NCBI RefSeq assembly: GCF_000739695.1 | Contig: NZ_BBIO01000002.1 | Span: 62,001 to 126,000 of the forward strand | Length of the DNA: 64,000 nucleotides | Source of the DNA: Tepidicaulis marinus | GTDB lineage: Bacteria > Pseudomonadota > Alphaproteobacteria > Parvibaculales > Parvibaculaceae | Reading direction: 5' to 3' | Shown here: positions 48,552 to 58,172 of the stretch, one piece after another | How positions within the stretch are numbered: the first letter of the stretch is position 1 | Layout: every line of letters starts with the position of its first letter | Program-made: the position numbers and the translations under genes | Notes under the pieces: generated by a model | Database searches by the model: none | Seen by the model: the letters and a program-made list of their open reading frames with translations, nothing else | Told to the model about the DNA's origin: nothing

Positions 48552-49117
48552 CAGAAATACCGCTCCGTCACATAGATCGTATCGCCAGGGCGGATGAGTT
48601 CGTCCATTGGCAGCTCAAGCTCGATGAGCTTGCCGTCCCGTTTACGCGTGACGCGCACATAGCTTTGATCCGCGCGGTAGGTGAACCCGCCGGCAATCGC
48701 AACCGCCGTGCGCGCCGTCATCCCGTTCACATAAGGATATTGGCCGGACTGCGTCACCTCACCCAGAATGAAGAACGGACGGAACGAGATGACCTGCGCC
48801 GAGACATTCGGGTTGCGCAAAAGGCTTTCGCCCAAGACCCGTGCCACTTCCGCTTCGAGCTCCTGAATGGTCAGCCCGCGTGCCTGAATGCCGTTGACGA
48901 GCGGCATGGAGATTTGCCCGCTGCCGTCGATCGTGTATTCACCTGTCAGATCTTCCTGGCCGAACACAACAACACGGACCTGATCGCCGGAATCGAGTTG
49001 ATAGGGACCGTCGTTCCCGGCAAGCGGGCGCTCGCTGATCACCCCGCCCGCAGAACAAGCCTGCAGAGCAAGTGCCATGAACGCCGTCAGAAGAAGACGC
49101 AGCATCGTTAACCCCAT
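48551..49117 (-). CDS. polysaccharide export lipoprotein (Wza/ExoF-like)
   Basis: 188 aa from ATG 49117 or 184 aa from ATG 49105, which has GGGG upstream. The lipobox is ALQAC. The poly-export domain starts YQLDSGDQVRVVVFGQEDL and an SLBB-type domain carries GEVTQSGQYPYVNGMTARTAV. The short length lacks a Wza C-terminal barrel helix, typical of alphaproteobacterial ExoF-like exporters. It is the first gene of the minus-strand operon and opposes the Wzc-like gene. Confidence 0.92.
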   Translation of the reverse strand: MGLTMLRLLLTAFMALALQACSAGGVISERPLAGNDGPYQLDSGDQVRVVVFGQEDLTGEYTIDGSGQISMPLVNGIQARGLTIQELEAEVARVLGESLLRNPNVSAQVISFRPFFILGEVTQSGQYPYVNGMTARTAVAIAGGFTYRADQSYVRVTRKRDGKLIELELPMDELIRPGDTIYVTERYF

Positions 49118-49403
49118 ATCCCGCCGTACCGGCGGAGGACGGTAAAAGTCTTCGCGTTTTCGTGAACTTACCGAAGAGTGGTTAATGAATTCCAAGGCCG
49201 GCGCGGATTTGGCGCCTGCCTTCCCCTGGCGATCCTGTTGAAACCCTTGCCGAAATTGCGCGTCTGCCTATCGCTGTTAAATCTTCCGTTACCTAAACAA
49301 CGTCTACTGGTGCCTTAAATGGGGACATCCGCCACATGTGGCCGGATCGACTGTGACGCTGGCTGGAGGGCCTTTTGGGGGCCGTCCTTTTCGATGGACG
49401 CAT
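49118..49403. promoter_or_regulatory. divergent control region of the polysaccharide locus
   Basis: 286 nt between the export gene (minus) and Wzc-like gene (plus). No coding frame is convincing. CCACATGTGG at 49332-49341 is a perfect 10-bp palindrome and a possible operator. No promoter pair stands out. Confidence 0.4.
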
Positions 49404-51578
49404 ATGTCAACGCCGAGCCTATCATCCCAGGTGATCTTCGGAGACCGCCGCCGTCCGGCGGGCGGTTCGGGGGACGATACCGTCAACCCCTGGGACCTGC
49501 TGCGCGGCATCTGGGCCCGCAAGGCCGTTGTCGGCGGCACGGCGCTAGCCATTCTTCTGATCTCGGTTGCCTTCATCGCAATCATGACGCCCACTTACAC
49601 CGCTGAAACTCTGCTGCGCATCGAACCGCGTGCCGGTGAAATTTCCCGCTTCGACGACCTTTCCCCATTGTCCTTGCCCGACCAGGGCGCGGTGGAAAGC
49701 GAAATTCAGGAGCTCACCTCCTATTCCATGATCGCGAGGCTAGTGAGCGAAACAGGGCTCGACAAGACAGCCGAGTTCAATCCTTCCTTGCGCAAAGAAG
49801 AAGGACTGGGGGCGCTTTTCGGCAGCGGCAAAAAGAAGAACGTGGCGCTCACCGAAATCGTCGAAGATGTCCAGGGCCGCCTCTCGATCTACCGCAAGGG
49901 CGAATCCCGCGTCATCTCCATCAATTTCACCTCGCAAGTTCCGGCCCGCGCGGCATTGGTCGCCAACCGGCTGGCGGAGCTTTACATTCAAAAACAAATC
50001 GAAACCCGTCAGGCGCTGCATGGCGAAGCTACGGGCTGGCTGCGCGAGCAGATCGACACGCTGCGCGAGGAAGTGCGCAAGTCCGAGGCGGCTGCCGAGC
50101 GTTTCCGCTCCAAGCACGGCCTCTTCATGACCGGCGAATCCTCGGACCGGGCAACCCTGCCCCAGCGCGAACTATCCGAGCTGACGAGCCAGCTGGTTCT
50201 GGCCGAAGCCACCTATTCCGAAGCCCAGGCCCGATTGAGCCTCGCGCGCGATCTGGCAGCGGGCGAGCGCGATATCGACACGGTTGGTGAAGTGCTGAAC
50301 AGCGCCCTGATCCAGAACCTGCGCCAGCAGGAAGTACAGCTTCAATCGCAGATCGCCGAAATGTCGGCGACGCTCCTGCCCTCGCACCCGCGCATGCAGC
50401 AGGCCAATGCCAATCTGAAGGATTTGCAGACGCAGATTTCTCAGGAGATCAAGAAGATCAGCGGCGCGCTTGAAAACGAAGCGCAGATCGCCCGTTCCCG
50501 CGTTTCCACCATCAAGGCCAATCTGAACAAGCTGAAACGCCAGATGGGCGCGCTCAATCAAAACGAAGTGGAGCTGCGCGCGCTCGAGCGGGAAGCCGCC
50601 GCCAACCGGCAACTGCTGGAAAGTTTCCTGACCCGTTATGAAGCGGCCTCCTCGAAAGCCGAGGCCGATGCGCGCGCCGCCGATGCCCGTATCGTTTCGC
50701 TGGCAGAGCCGCCCTCTCAGCCTTCCTTCCCGCAAAAGGGCGCGCTTGGCGTGCTTGCCGTTGCCGCTTCCCTGATCGGCGGTATCGCCGCGGCCTTCAT
50801 CGTGCAGGTGCTCGCGCCGGGCTTCCTGACGCCGGAGCAGCTGGAACGCACGACTGGAACGCCTTTCCTCGGCATCGTTCCCGCGCCGGGAAAACGCACC
50901 CCGCTCGGCCAGCTCACCTCCAATCTCGTTTACCGGCCGCACACGCCTTTTGCCGAAAGTTTGCGCAACCTGCTCGGTCATCTTATGACGGCGCGGGTCA
51001 ACGGCCGCCCGGCTAAGAGCGTCACCATTACCTCGTGCCTGCGCGGCGAAGGGCGCACGGCGCTGGCGCTTGGCCTGGCGCGCACCATCGCCCTTGGCGG
51101 ACGGAGCGTCATTCTGGTGGAAGCGGATCTTTTTACACCCTCCGTGCACCGGGCGCTCGGCGATCAGGCCCGCTGGGGCCTCAGCGAAGTGCTGACGGGC
51201 CGCGCCTCCTTTGAGCACGTCATTCACCGGGATACGATGACAGGCGCGCATATTCTGCAAGCCGGTACACCGCTCACCAACCCCACGGCGGCGCTCGGCT
51301 CGGAACGCATGATCTGGATCTTGCAGGCGCTTGCCCAGACGTATGATTATGTGATCGTGGACACCCCCGCTTTAAGCGAAAGCGGCGACGGACAAATCCT
51401 CTCCCGGCTGACCGATGTCACGATCCTTGCGGTGCAATGGCGCCGCACGGGCCGTCTTGCCGTCTCCCGCGCTGTCAAACAGCTTGCCGCGGCAACAAGC
51501 CGCCGGGTCGGCACGGTGCTCACGCAAATGAACGCCAAGGAATACCGCGCTGTGACGGGCGATGAGTCCCGCGGATAA
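49404..51578 (+). CDS. Wzc/GumC-type chain-length protein with altered Walker A
   Basis: 724 aa. N-terminal Wzz domain with membrane helices near 42-62 and 446-470, a long periplasmic coiled coil between, and a cytoplasmic tyrosine-kinase-like (BY-kinase) domain. Walker A reads CLRGEGRTALA: arginine (Arg551) where lysine is normal. Walker A' is VILVEADLFTP (Glu for Asp). Walker B YVIVDTPA is intact (Asp653). There is no C-terminal tyrosine cluster; the tail KEYRAVTGDESRG has one Tyr. Kinase activity is therefore doubtful, while chain-length control may remain. ATG 49404 is chosen; the frame open upstream to 49338 is less likely. Confidence 0.9.
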   Translation: MSTPSLSSQVIFGDRRRPAGGSGDDTVNPWDLLRGIWARKAVVGGTALAILLISVAFIAIMTPTYTAETLLRIEPRAGEISRFDDLSPLSLPDQGAVESEIQELTSYSMIARLVSETGLDKTAEFNPSLRKEEGLGALFGSGKKKNVALTEIVEDVQGRLSIYRKGESRVISINFTSQVPARAALVANRLAELYIQKQIETRQALHGEATGWLREQIDTLREEVRKSEAAAERFRSKHGLFMTGESSDRATLPQRELSELTSQLVLAEATYSEAQARLSLARDLAAGERDIDTVGEVLNSALIQNLRQQEVQLQSQIAEMSATLLPSHPRMQQANANLKDLQTQISQEIKKISGALENEAQIARSRVSTIKANLNKLKRQMGALNQNEVELRALEREAAANRQLLESFLTRYEAASSKAEADARAADARIVSLAEPPSQPSFPQKGALGVLAVAASLIGGIAAAFIVQVLAPGFLTPEQLERTTGTPFLGIVPAPGKRTPLGQLTSNLVYRPHTPFAESLRNLLGHLMTARVNGRPAKSVTITSCLRGEGRTALALGLARTIALGGRSVILVEADLFTPSVHRALGDQARWGLSEVLTGRASFEHVIHRDTMTGAHILQAGTPLTNPTAALGSERMIWILQALAQTYDYVIVDTPALSESGDGQILSRLTDVTILAVQWRRTGRLAVSRAVKQLAAATSRRVGTVLTQMNAKEYRAVTGDESRG

Positions 51579-51625
51579 AGCTGCCGCTCTTTCCTTCGTT
51601 TCAGTCTTTCCGGAAACCTTGAAGC

Positions 51626-53002
51626 TTAACGGGCGAAGACGAAAGCCCGCACACCCAGCATCCGCCAGGCCGTAACGCTGAGGATCAGCGTCAGGAGGAT
51701 GCGCGAGACGGCTGTTGCGACAGCCGCGCCCAAAATGCCCCATTGCGGAATGAAGGCGATGTTGAGCACGAGGTTCGTGCTCGCGGCAATGCCGTAAGCA
51801 ATTGTGGCATGCTTCTGGTGGCCGGTCATATTGAGCAAATAATCCACCGGTCCGCCCGCCGCGCGCACCAGCATGCCCGTGAGCAGCACGAGAAGCGCAG
51901 GATAAGCCGCGCCGAAATCGCCGCCGAAGAGCCCGAGCAGGAAGGGTCCCAGCACGACAAGCCCGAGCACCACACCGAGCGTTGGCCAGAAAATCATATG
52001 CGTGACGCGGGACAAGAAGCGGCGCAATGCCTCCTTGTCGCCGGATGCATGAAACTCGGCGATTTTGGGCGTTGCTAGCGCCATCACCGAAAAGAGCACG
52101 AAGCCGGCCAGGCTGTTGATGCGCACGCTGGCGTAATAGATACCGACGCTTTCCGGCGTCAGATAATGGCCGATCATCATCGTATCCATATTCTCGATGA
52201 CGAGCTCGAAGCCCTGGATCATCAGGAACGGCAGCGCGATCAACAGCCAGATACGGGATTCGATGATCGGTTTCGGGCGCGGAAAATGCTTATGCAGACG
52301 CCATTTCAAAACGACGAATTGCCCGGTCGAGGCAGCAACCACGGCGCCGAATAGCGCGGCGACGGCGCTTACCCCCGTCGGGCTCATGCCGGAAAACTCC
52401 ATCGTGCCGACAATGAGCAGGATGCCGAGAGGGCGGAAAATATAATGCGGCATATAGGCAAGGTTCACCCAGCCATTGGCCCGCGCCATACCGCCATGTA
52501 CATCCGCCGAGGCTTGCACGGGCACACATAAAAGCCCGATCGCAAAAGGCGCTACATAGTATGAATCGATGAGCGGCGTTCCGGCGTAAAGAAACAGCCA
52601 GCCCGCTCCCATCAACAAAAGCCCGAAAGAAAAAGCCATGCGCCGGCTGGCGACAAGCACACCGCGGATGCGTTCCCAATCAGTGTGCGCCCGGTACTGC
52701 GCATGCAGTTTCATAATTGCATCGGGAAGCCCGAGCCCGGCGATGAAGCCAAGCAGCGTCACCCAGACCCAGACATAGGCAAAGACACCGTATTCGAAGA
52801 CGCCCATCCAGCGCGCGAGCAGCACCTGTGAAACGAGCGCAACCGCCGCGCCGCCCACCCGGATACCCATGGCGAAAAAGGCGCCCTTGGCGACAGCGCC
52901 GAGATCGGCGTCGCCCATAAACCGGCCTACAAGTCTGGTAAGAGCGTCCAGCAGCGACGCGCCCCCTTTATGATCGCCCATTTTCTCTCGGACTGATTGC
53001 AT
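51626..53002 (-). CDS. polysaccharide flippase (Wzx-like, MATE/MVF fold)
   Basis: 458 aa with about 12 hydrophobic segments. KGAFFAMGIRVGGAAVALVS starts the first repeated bundle, the usual opening of PST/Wzx exporters. It moves lipid-linked repeat units across the inner membrane. ATG 53002. The gene converges with the Wzc-like gene and diverges from the deacetylase gene. Confidence 0.9.
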   Translation of the reverse strand: MQSVREKMGDHKGGASLLDALTRLVGRFMGDADLGAVAKGAFFAMGIRVGGAAVALVSQVLLARWMGVFEYGVFAYVWVWVTLLGFIAGLGLPDAIMKLHAQYRAHTDWERIRGVLVASRRMAFSFGLLLMGAGWLFLYAGTPLIDSYYVAPFAIGLLCVPVQASADVHGGMARANGWVNLAYMPHYIFRPLGILLIVGTMEFSGMSPTGVSAVAALFGAVVAASTGQFVVLKWRLHKHFPRPKPIIESRIWLLIALPFLMIQGFELVIENMDTMMIGHYLTPESVGIYYASVRINSLAGFVLFSVMALATPKIAEFHASGDKEALRRFLSRVTHMIFWPTLGVVLGLVVLGPFLLGLFGGDFGAAYPALLVLLTGMLVRAAGGPVDYLLNMTGHQKHATIAYGIAASTNLVLNIAFIPQWGILGAAVATAVSRILLTLILSVTAWRMLGVRAFVFAR

Positions 53003-53193
53003 GGCCCCGGACTGTCTGAAAATTCACTGCCAGAATGCACGGGGGGTACTTGATGAATAGTTAGGATTGCGGATTGGCCTTGCGTTTTCCCGCCCCCATA
53101 TCCCTAACGGAAACGAAAGGTTTTATGAACAAAATCGAAGGGTTGTTGAGGGAGAGTGAGATCGACGCGCAATTGCAGGTCTGGAGGGAAAGC

Positions 53194-54237
53194 ATGAAGA
53201 CGGCGCTGCTGAAGCAGGCTCTTCACGCATTGAACTGGATAGGCGCCCCGTCTTGGGCGCCTGCGGCTTTGCGTGGAAACGGCGCTATATTCATGTTGCA
53301 CCGCGTGCGGGCGGCACCGCTGCCGGACTTTGCGCCGAACCGCATTCTCGAAATCACCCCTGACATGCTCGACCGCGTGCTGCACCGGGTGCGCGATCTC
53401 GATTATGACATCGTCACGCTGGATGAAGCCATGCATAGGCTGCGTCACGGCGCCAAACGCCGCTTTGCCGTTTTCACGTTCGACGACGGCTATAAAGACA
53501 ATCTGACCGAAGCGCTGCCGGTGTTCGAAAAACACGGCGCGCCCATGACGGTTTATGTGTCCGCCGGAATGCCGGACGGCACGATGGAAATCTGGTGGGT
53601 GGCGCTCGAGGAAATCATCCGCAAGGCGGATCATCTGGAAACCGAGCTTGGCGGCCGCAACATTTCCATGCCTGCGAAGACGGCCCGGCAGATGGAACTG
53701 GCCTTTGCGCGGCTATACTGGCCGCTGCGCGCCATGGATGAAGACGCATTGCGTGCCGCCATTCGCCAGCTTGCCGCGCAGCATGGCATCTCCGTTCCCA
53801 AAATCACCGAAGAAAGCGCCCTGAGCTGGGAGGATGTGAAAACGCTGCACGCCCATCCGCTCGTGACCATCGGCAGCCATACGGTGGACCATTTTGCACT
53901 CTGCAAAGTCAGCGAAGAGCGCGCCCGCATGGAAATGAAACGCGGCGCGGAGGCGATCGCCAGCCATACCGGTGAAATGCCCCGCCACTTCGCGTATCCC
54001 TTTGGCGATGCGAGCTCGGCTGGCGAGCGCGAATTCCGCCTTGCCCGTGAGCTTGGTTTTGAGACCGCCACGACGACGCGCAAAGGTCTGATTTTCGAGC
54101 AACACCAGGATCAGATGACGGCCCTGCCGCGCATCTCGCTGAATGGCGATTATCAGGATATCCGCCTCGTCGATGTGCTGATGAGCGGCGTGCCGTTCCC
54201 GTTTGCCCGGCTCTTCCCCTCGCTTGGCGTCGCCTGA
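53194..54237 (+). CDS. polysaccharide deacetylase (CE4/NodB)
   Basis: 347 aa. GAIFMLHRV opens the NodB domain; TFDDGY supplies catalytic Asp97 and metal Asp98, and SHTVDH the metal ligands His229 and His233. AYPFGD is the third conserved motif. It likely removes acetyl groups from the locus glycan. ATG 53194 has GGAGGGAAAGC just upstream. ATG 53125 (370 aa, weaker GAAAGG site) is an alternative. The location in the locus supports the glycan role; the substrate is inferred. No signal peptide is clear. Confidence 0.9.
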   Translation: MKTALLKQALHALNWIGAPSWAPAALRGNGAIFMLHRVRAAPLPDFAPNRILEITPDMLDRVLHRVRDLDYDIVTLDEAMHRLRHGAKRRFAVFTFDDGYKDNLTEALPVFEKHGAPMTVYVSAGMPDGTMEIWWVALEEIIRKADHLETELGGRNISMPAKTARQMELAFARLYWPLRAMDEDALRAAIRQLAAQHGISVPKITEESALSWEDVKTLHAHPLVTIGSHTVDHFALCKVSEERARMEMKRGAEAIASHTGEMPRHFAYPFGDASSAGEREFRLARELGFETATTTRKGLIFEQHQDQMTALPRISLNGDYQDIRLVDVLMSGVPFPFARLFPSLGVA

Positions 54238-54240
54238 GGC

Positions 54241-54495
54241 CTATTCTGCCGGACGCGCGGCCCGTTTTTTCCGCTGGCGGCGGCGGCCCCACCAGACCTC
54301 CAGCTTGCGGCGCTGGCGGCGGATGGGCGCAAAATCAACCGAGAGAATCACCAGCCCGAGCGGCACCATCCAGAAGCCCAGGACGGGCAGAAAACCGAAT
54401 ATGCCGCCCACCACCAGCGCAAGCCCCAAGGGCAGCCGGATGAAGGGAGAGCCCGGCAGCGGATACCGCTGCCCATTGATGGTTACATGCGCCAT
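54241..54495 (-). CDS. small PGPGW-like transmembrane protein
   Basis: 84 aa, starting MAHVTINGQRYPLPGSPF. Two hydrophobic segments (about 23-36 and 38-52) precede a very basic tail (RRQRRKLEVWWGRRRQRKK). This resembles the short PGPGW family of membrane proteins of unknown function. ATG 54495 is preferred over a TTG-initiated longer frame to 54552. It converges with the deacetylase, 3 nt apart. Confidence 0.7.
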   Translation of the reverse strand: MAHVTINGQRYPLPGSPFIRLPLGLALVVGGIFGFLPVLGFWMVPLGLVILSVDFAPIRRQRRKLEVWWGRRRQRKKRAARPAE

Positions 54496-54655
54496 AATCG
54501 CAGCATAATCCCTGTTTTGAGCCTGGCCATTAAGCCCCCGGAAAATATTCAACAGATATGATCATCTGGGTGGAAAAAACAGACGAAAGAGGGCTAGCAT
54601 TGCCCGGAATCCTTTGATATATGCAACCTCCATCGGCGCAAACACGCCGATCTGA

Positions 54656-54731
54656 TCCCCGGTAGCTCAGTTGGTAGAGCAATCGGCTGTTAACCGATCG
54701 GTCGCTGGTTCGAGTCCGGCCCGGGGAGCCA
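54656..54731 (+). tRNA. tRNA-Asn (GTT)
   Basis: 76 nt including CCA. The acceptor stem TCCCCGG pairs with CCGGGGA, D-arm GCTCAGTTGGTAGAGC, anticodon loop CTGTTAA with GTT, T-arm GCTGGTTCGAGTCCGGC, and G73. Confidence 0.97.
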
Positions 54732-54734
54732 ATT

Positions 54735-54768
54735 AAAACCGGTCCTGCTTTAGAGCAGGGCCGGTTTT
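54735..54768 (+). terminator. intrinsic terminator of tRNA-Asn
   Basis: A 15-bp stem (one T-G pair; AAAACCGG then CCTGCT) with a TTAG loop, followed by TTTTTGTTTT. It starts 4 nt after the tRNA and also faces the ABC exporter gene stop on the other strand. Confidence 0.9.
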
Positions 54769-54784
54769 TGTTTTGCCAGGCGTC

Positions 54785-56644
54785 TTATTCCGCTGCCTCG
54801 GCGTTTTGCGCGCTCATATCGAGCCCGATAAAGCCGCCGGATTGGCGCTTCCAAAGATCGGCATAAAGCCCGCCGCGCTCCAGCAATTCCTCATGGGTGC
54901 CGGTTTCCGCAATCCGACCGTCATCCATGACGACCAGCCGGTCGAGCACCGCAATGGTCGAGAGCCGGTGGGCGATGGCGATCACGGTCTTGCCTTCCAT
55001 CAGGCTGTAAAGCTGTTCCTGAATGGCCGCCTCGACTTCGGAATCCAGGGCGGAGGTCGCCTCATCCAGAATGAGGATCGGCGCGTTTTTGAGCAGCACC
55101 CGGGCAATGGCGATACGCTGGCGCTGCCCGCCGGAAAGCTTGACCCCGCGTTCACCCGCATGGGCCTCAAGCCCCCGCCGTCCCTGCTCGTCCTCAAGCT
55201 GGCCGATAAAGCCATCCGCATGCGCCTGACGGATGGCCGCTTCAATCTCTTCTTCTGTCGCATCCGGCTTGCCGTAGCAGATATTGTCTCGGATCGAGCG
55301 GTGCAGCAGCGAGGTATCCTGGGTCACCATACCGATTTTCCGGCGCAAGGATTCCTGGGTAACCTGCGAAATATCCTGTCCGTCGATGAGAATGCGCCCG
55401 CCTTCCAGATCGTGGAACCGCAGCAGCAGATTGACGAGGGTGGATTTGCCCGCGCCCGAGCGCCCGACAATGCCGACTTTCTCTCCCGGATGAATTGTCA
55501 AAGAGAGATCGTCGATCACCTTTACGCCCTGGCCGTAATTGAAGCGGATATGATCGAAGTCGATCCGCCCCGCATTCACATCAAGCTCGCGCGCGCCGGG
55601 AACATCGCGGACCGTTTGAGACTGCGCGATCGTGTTCATTCCGTCCTGCACGGTACCCACATTCTCAAAGAGCCCGGCGACCTCCCAAAGAAACCAGTCG
55701 GACATCGCGCGTATACGCATGATGAGCGCGATAGCAACCGCGATCGACCCCAAGGAGATGGCGGAAATATACCAGGCGTAAATGGCAACACCGCCAATAC
55801 CGGCCAGAAGAAAGGAGTTGAGCGTTTGCAGGCAGATAGTCAGCAGCGTCACCAGACGCATTTGCGGATGCACCGTGCCCATGAATTCCTGCATGGCGCC
55901 GCGGGCATAATCCTGCTCGCGCTGGGTATGCGCGAAGAGCTTGACCGTTTGCACATTGGTATAACTGTCCACCACACGCCCCGTCATCTGGGCGCGCGCA
56001 TCGGCCTGTGCCATGGAAACGCGCTGCAAGCGCGGCACGAAATAAATCAGCAAACCGATATACCCCGCCAGCCACAATATTAGCGGCACCAGCAGCCAGA
56101 GATCCGCTTGCCCCATCAGCACCATGGCGCCGGTAAAATAGACACTGACATAGACGAAGACATCCACCATCTTCATCACCGTCTCGCGAATGGCGAGCGA
56201 GGTTTGCATGACCTTTTGCGAGATACGCCCGGCAAACTCGTTCTGGAAGAAACTCATACTCTGCTGCAGCACATGGCGGTGCATGAGCCAGCGCCCGATC
56301 ATCGGGTAATTGCCGAAAACGGTCTGGTGGGTAAAAAGCGACTGCAGCGCGATGAGCAGCGGAAAGCCCAACACGATCAGCGCGCCCATGCCAATAAGCT
56401 CCAGGCCGTAGTCGGCAAAGAACGTCGTGCGGTCGGCCTCGCCCAGCCAGTCCACCAACGTGCCCATGTAATTGAGAAAAACGACTTCCAGCACCGAAAG
56501 CACGGCCGTTAGAAACCCCGTCACCAAAAGCCACGGCAGGATGGGCCGCGAATAATGGCGGATGAAAGCGCCAAGCCGGCGCGGCGGTGTTTGCGGCTGT
56601 TCCGCTGGAAAAGGATCGACAAGATTTTCGAAGAAGCGGAACAT
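54785..56644 (-). CDS. ABC exporter, fused permease and ATPase
   Basis: 619 aa half-exporter of the MsbA/multidrug type. An N-terminal six-helix domain is followed by an ATPase: Walker A GRSGAGKST, signature KLSGGQRQR, Walker B LILDEATSALD. Start ATG 56644 (MFRFFENL) with AGGT upstream; the frame open to 56701 adds no family residues. The cargo is unknown; the gene lies beside the glycan locus, so a lipid or glycolipid is possible. It works as a dimer. Confidence 0.92.
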   Translation of the reverse strand: MFRFFENLVDPFPAEQPQTPPRRLGAFIRHYSRPILPWLLVTGFLTAVLSVLEVVFLNYMGTLVDWLGEADRTTFFADYGLELIGMGALIVLGFPLLIALQSLFTHQTVFGNYPMIGRWLMHRHVLQQSMSFFQNEFAGRISQKVMQTSLAIRETVMKMVDVFVYVSVYFTGAMVLMGQADLWLLVPLILWLAGYIGLLIYFVPRLQRVSMAQADARAQMTGRVVDSYTNVQTVKLFAHTQREQDYARGAMQEFMGTVHPQMRLVTLLTICLQTLNSFLLAGIGGVAIYAWYISAISLGSIAVAIALIMRIRAMSDWFLWEVAGLFENVGTVQDGMNTIAQSQTVRDVPGARELDVNAGRIDFDHIRFNYGQGVKVIDDLSLTIHPGEKVGIVGRSGAGKSTLVNLLLRFHDLEGGRILIDGQDISQVTQESLRRKIGMVTQDTSLLHRSIRDNICYGKPDATEEEIEAAIRQAHADGFIGQLEDEQGRRGLEAHAGERGVKLSGGQRQRIAIARVLLKNAPILILDEATSALDSEVEAAIQEQLYSLMEGKTVIAIAHRLSTIAVLDRLVVMDDGRIAETGTHEELLERGGLYADLWKRQSGGFIGLDMSAQNAEAAE

Positions 56645-56734
56645 GAGACCTGCAATCGGCTGGAAGCTACGCGGTTCTCCCATATAAGGACCGCAGCTCA
56701 CATGTTAAAGCCCGGATTTCCGCCCTATCCTTGA

Positions 56735-58135
56735 TTAAATTTCACCGGTATTGGGAAAAATAATCCTGATCTTCGTACCCGGCCGTTCGTTCGAAGCCTC
56801 ATCCAGTTCCAGCCATTCCACATCTCCGCCCAGCGCCGCCGAAAGCCGGTCGACAATCCGGGTGCCAAGTCCGCCCCGCCCGCCCTTATAGGCATCGGTG
56901 CGGATACCGATCCCATTGTCCTCCACAACAAGCGAGAGTGTATCGCCCAAATGCTCCTGAGTGAGACGGACCTGGATATAACCGGTCATATTGTCCGGAA
57001 AAGCGTATTTAAGGGAATTGGTCACAAGCTCCGTAACGATCACGCCCAGCGTCACGGCATCCTTCGAGAGGATTTGAATATCCTCCGCGTTACACTCGAT
57101 GGAAAGCGCGCCGCGGGCGGTCAGATTGGTTTTGAGATCATCGACAATCGAACAGAGGAAGGCATGGGCATCCACACTTTCGCCTTCTTCCGTAAGCCGC
57201 AGGCGGCGCTGGGCAGAGGCTATGGCAAGCACCCGCTCGCGCGCCCGGCGCAGCGCAACCGCCGCCTCGTCATTTTCCGTCTGATTGGCCTGAAGGCCAA
57301 GGAAAGAGGCAACGAGCTGCAAAGAATTACCCACGCGGTGATGGAGGTCCCGCAAAAGCGATTCCGCCCGCATGAATTCCGTTTCCAACTTGAGCTTGGC
57401 CGCTTCAAGATCCGAGGTGCGCTCGCTGACGCGCCGCTCCAGTTCCATATTGATTTCGGACAGTGCCGCCCGGCTTTCCTGCTCGGAAAGAAAACGGCTG
57501 CGGGCGACAAAGGCCGCGGCGACGGAAGAGATCGCCGTTAAAAGAAGCGCCGTAAAAATGGTGACGATCAGCCAGAAGCTGTTGGTATCGTAAACCAGTT
57601 GACGTTCGCGCAAGAGCCGGTCTTCTTCGGCAATGATGCGGGAAATTTCCGTGCGGATATTATCGAGCGTTTCCTTGCCGTGGTCTTTTTTTACGAGCGC
57701 GGTCGCCGCGCCATAATTGCCCGACAAACCGAGCTGCACCGTCTCGCGCAATTCCTGCAGCTTGATTTCCATCTGCCGGTCGAGCACGTCGAGCCGCACT
57801 TGGTGGATTGGGTTGTCCTTGGTCAGTTCCTTCAGCTCGCTCTGCGCCTCGTCCACGGCGGCAAGGGCGTTCGCATAAGGTTGAAGGTATTTACGCTCCC
57901 GCGTGACGAGGAAGCCGCTGCGCCCCGTTTCGGCATCCTGAAGAATGCCGAAAAGCCGCCGCGCCGCATTTTGCACCTCAATAGTGCGTTGCACGTCGCG
58001 CGCGGCATCGCGCCCCTCGATCGCAAGGTAAGAGGCAAGCCCTGCCGTCACCAGCAGCAGAATGAGCCCCGCCCCCAAGAACAGGGCAACCGTGTCGACG
58101 GCGCGGCCATTGATCCTGAAATAACGAAAGGGCAT
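56735..58135 (-). CDS. CHASE3 sensor histidine kinase, HisKA_2 type (PhyK-like)
   Basis: 466 aa. TM1 (about 15-38), a helical periplasmic CHASE3 domain (about 40-185), TM2 (about 187-211), a coiled coil and the HisKA_2 dimerisation box RDLHHRVGNSLQ with phospho-acceptor His266 by family alignment. The ATPase domain shows Asn373 (TNSLKYAF), EDNGIGI and GGLGTRIVDRL. HisKA_2 kinases feed the PhyR general-stress pathway, and phyR lies two genes upstream, so this is the likely PhyR kinase. ATG 58135 has AAGAAGG upstream. The signal sensed is unknown. Confidence 0.93.
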   Translation of the reverse strand: MPFRYFRINGRAVDTVALFLGAGLILLLVTAGLASYLAIEGRDAARDVQRTIEVQNAARRLFGILQDAETGRSGFLVTRERKYLQPYANALAAVDEAQSELKELTKDNPIHQVRLDVLDRQMEIKLQELRETVQLGLSGNYGAATALVKKDHGKETLDNIRTEISRIIAEEDRLLRERQLVYDTNSFWLIVTIFTALLLTAISSVAAAFVARSRFLSEQESRAALSEINMELERRVSERTSDLEAAKLKLETEFMRAESLLRDLHHRVGNSLQLVASFLGLQANQTENDEAAVALRRARERVLAIASAQRRLRLTEEGESVDAHAFLCSIVDDLKTNLTARGALSIECNAEDIQILSKDAVTLGVIVTELVTNSLKYAFPDNMTGYIQVRLTQEHLGDTLSLVVEDNGIGIRTDAYKGGRGGLGTRIVDRLSAALGGDVEWLELDEASNERPGTKIRIIFPNTGEI

Positions 58136-58172
58136 GAACCTTCTTCTTTTTATCCCGGGGGCGCAGATACCG

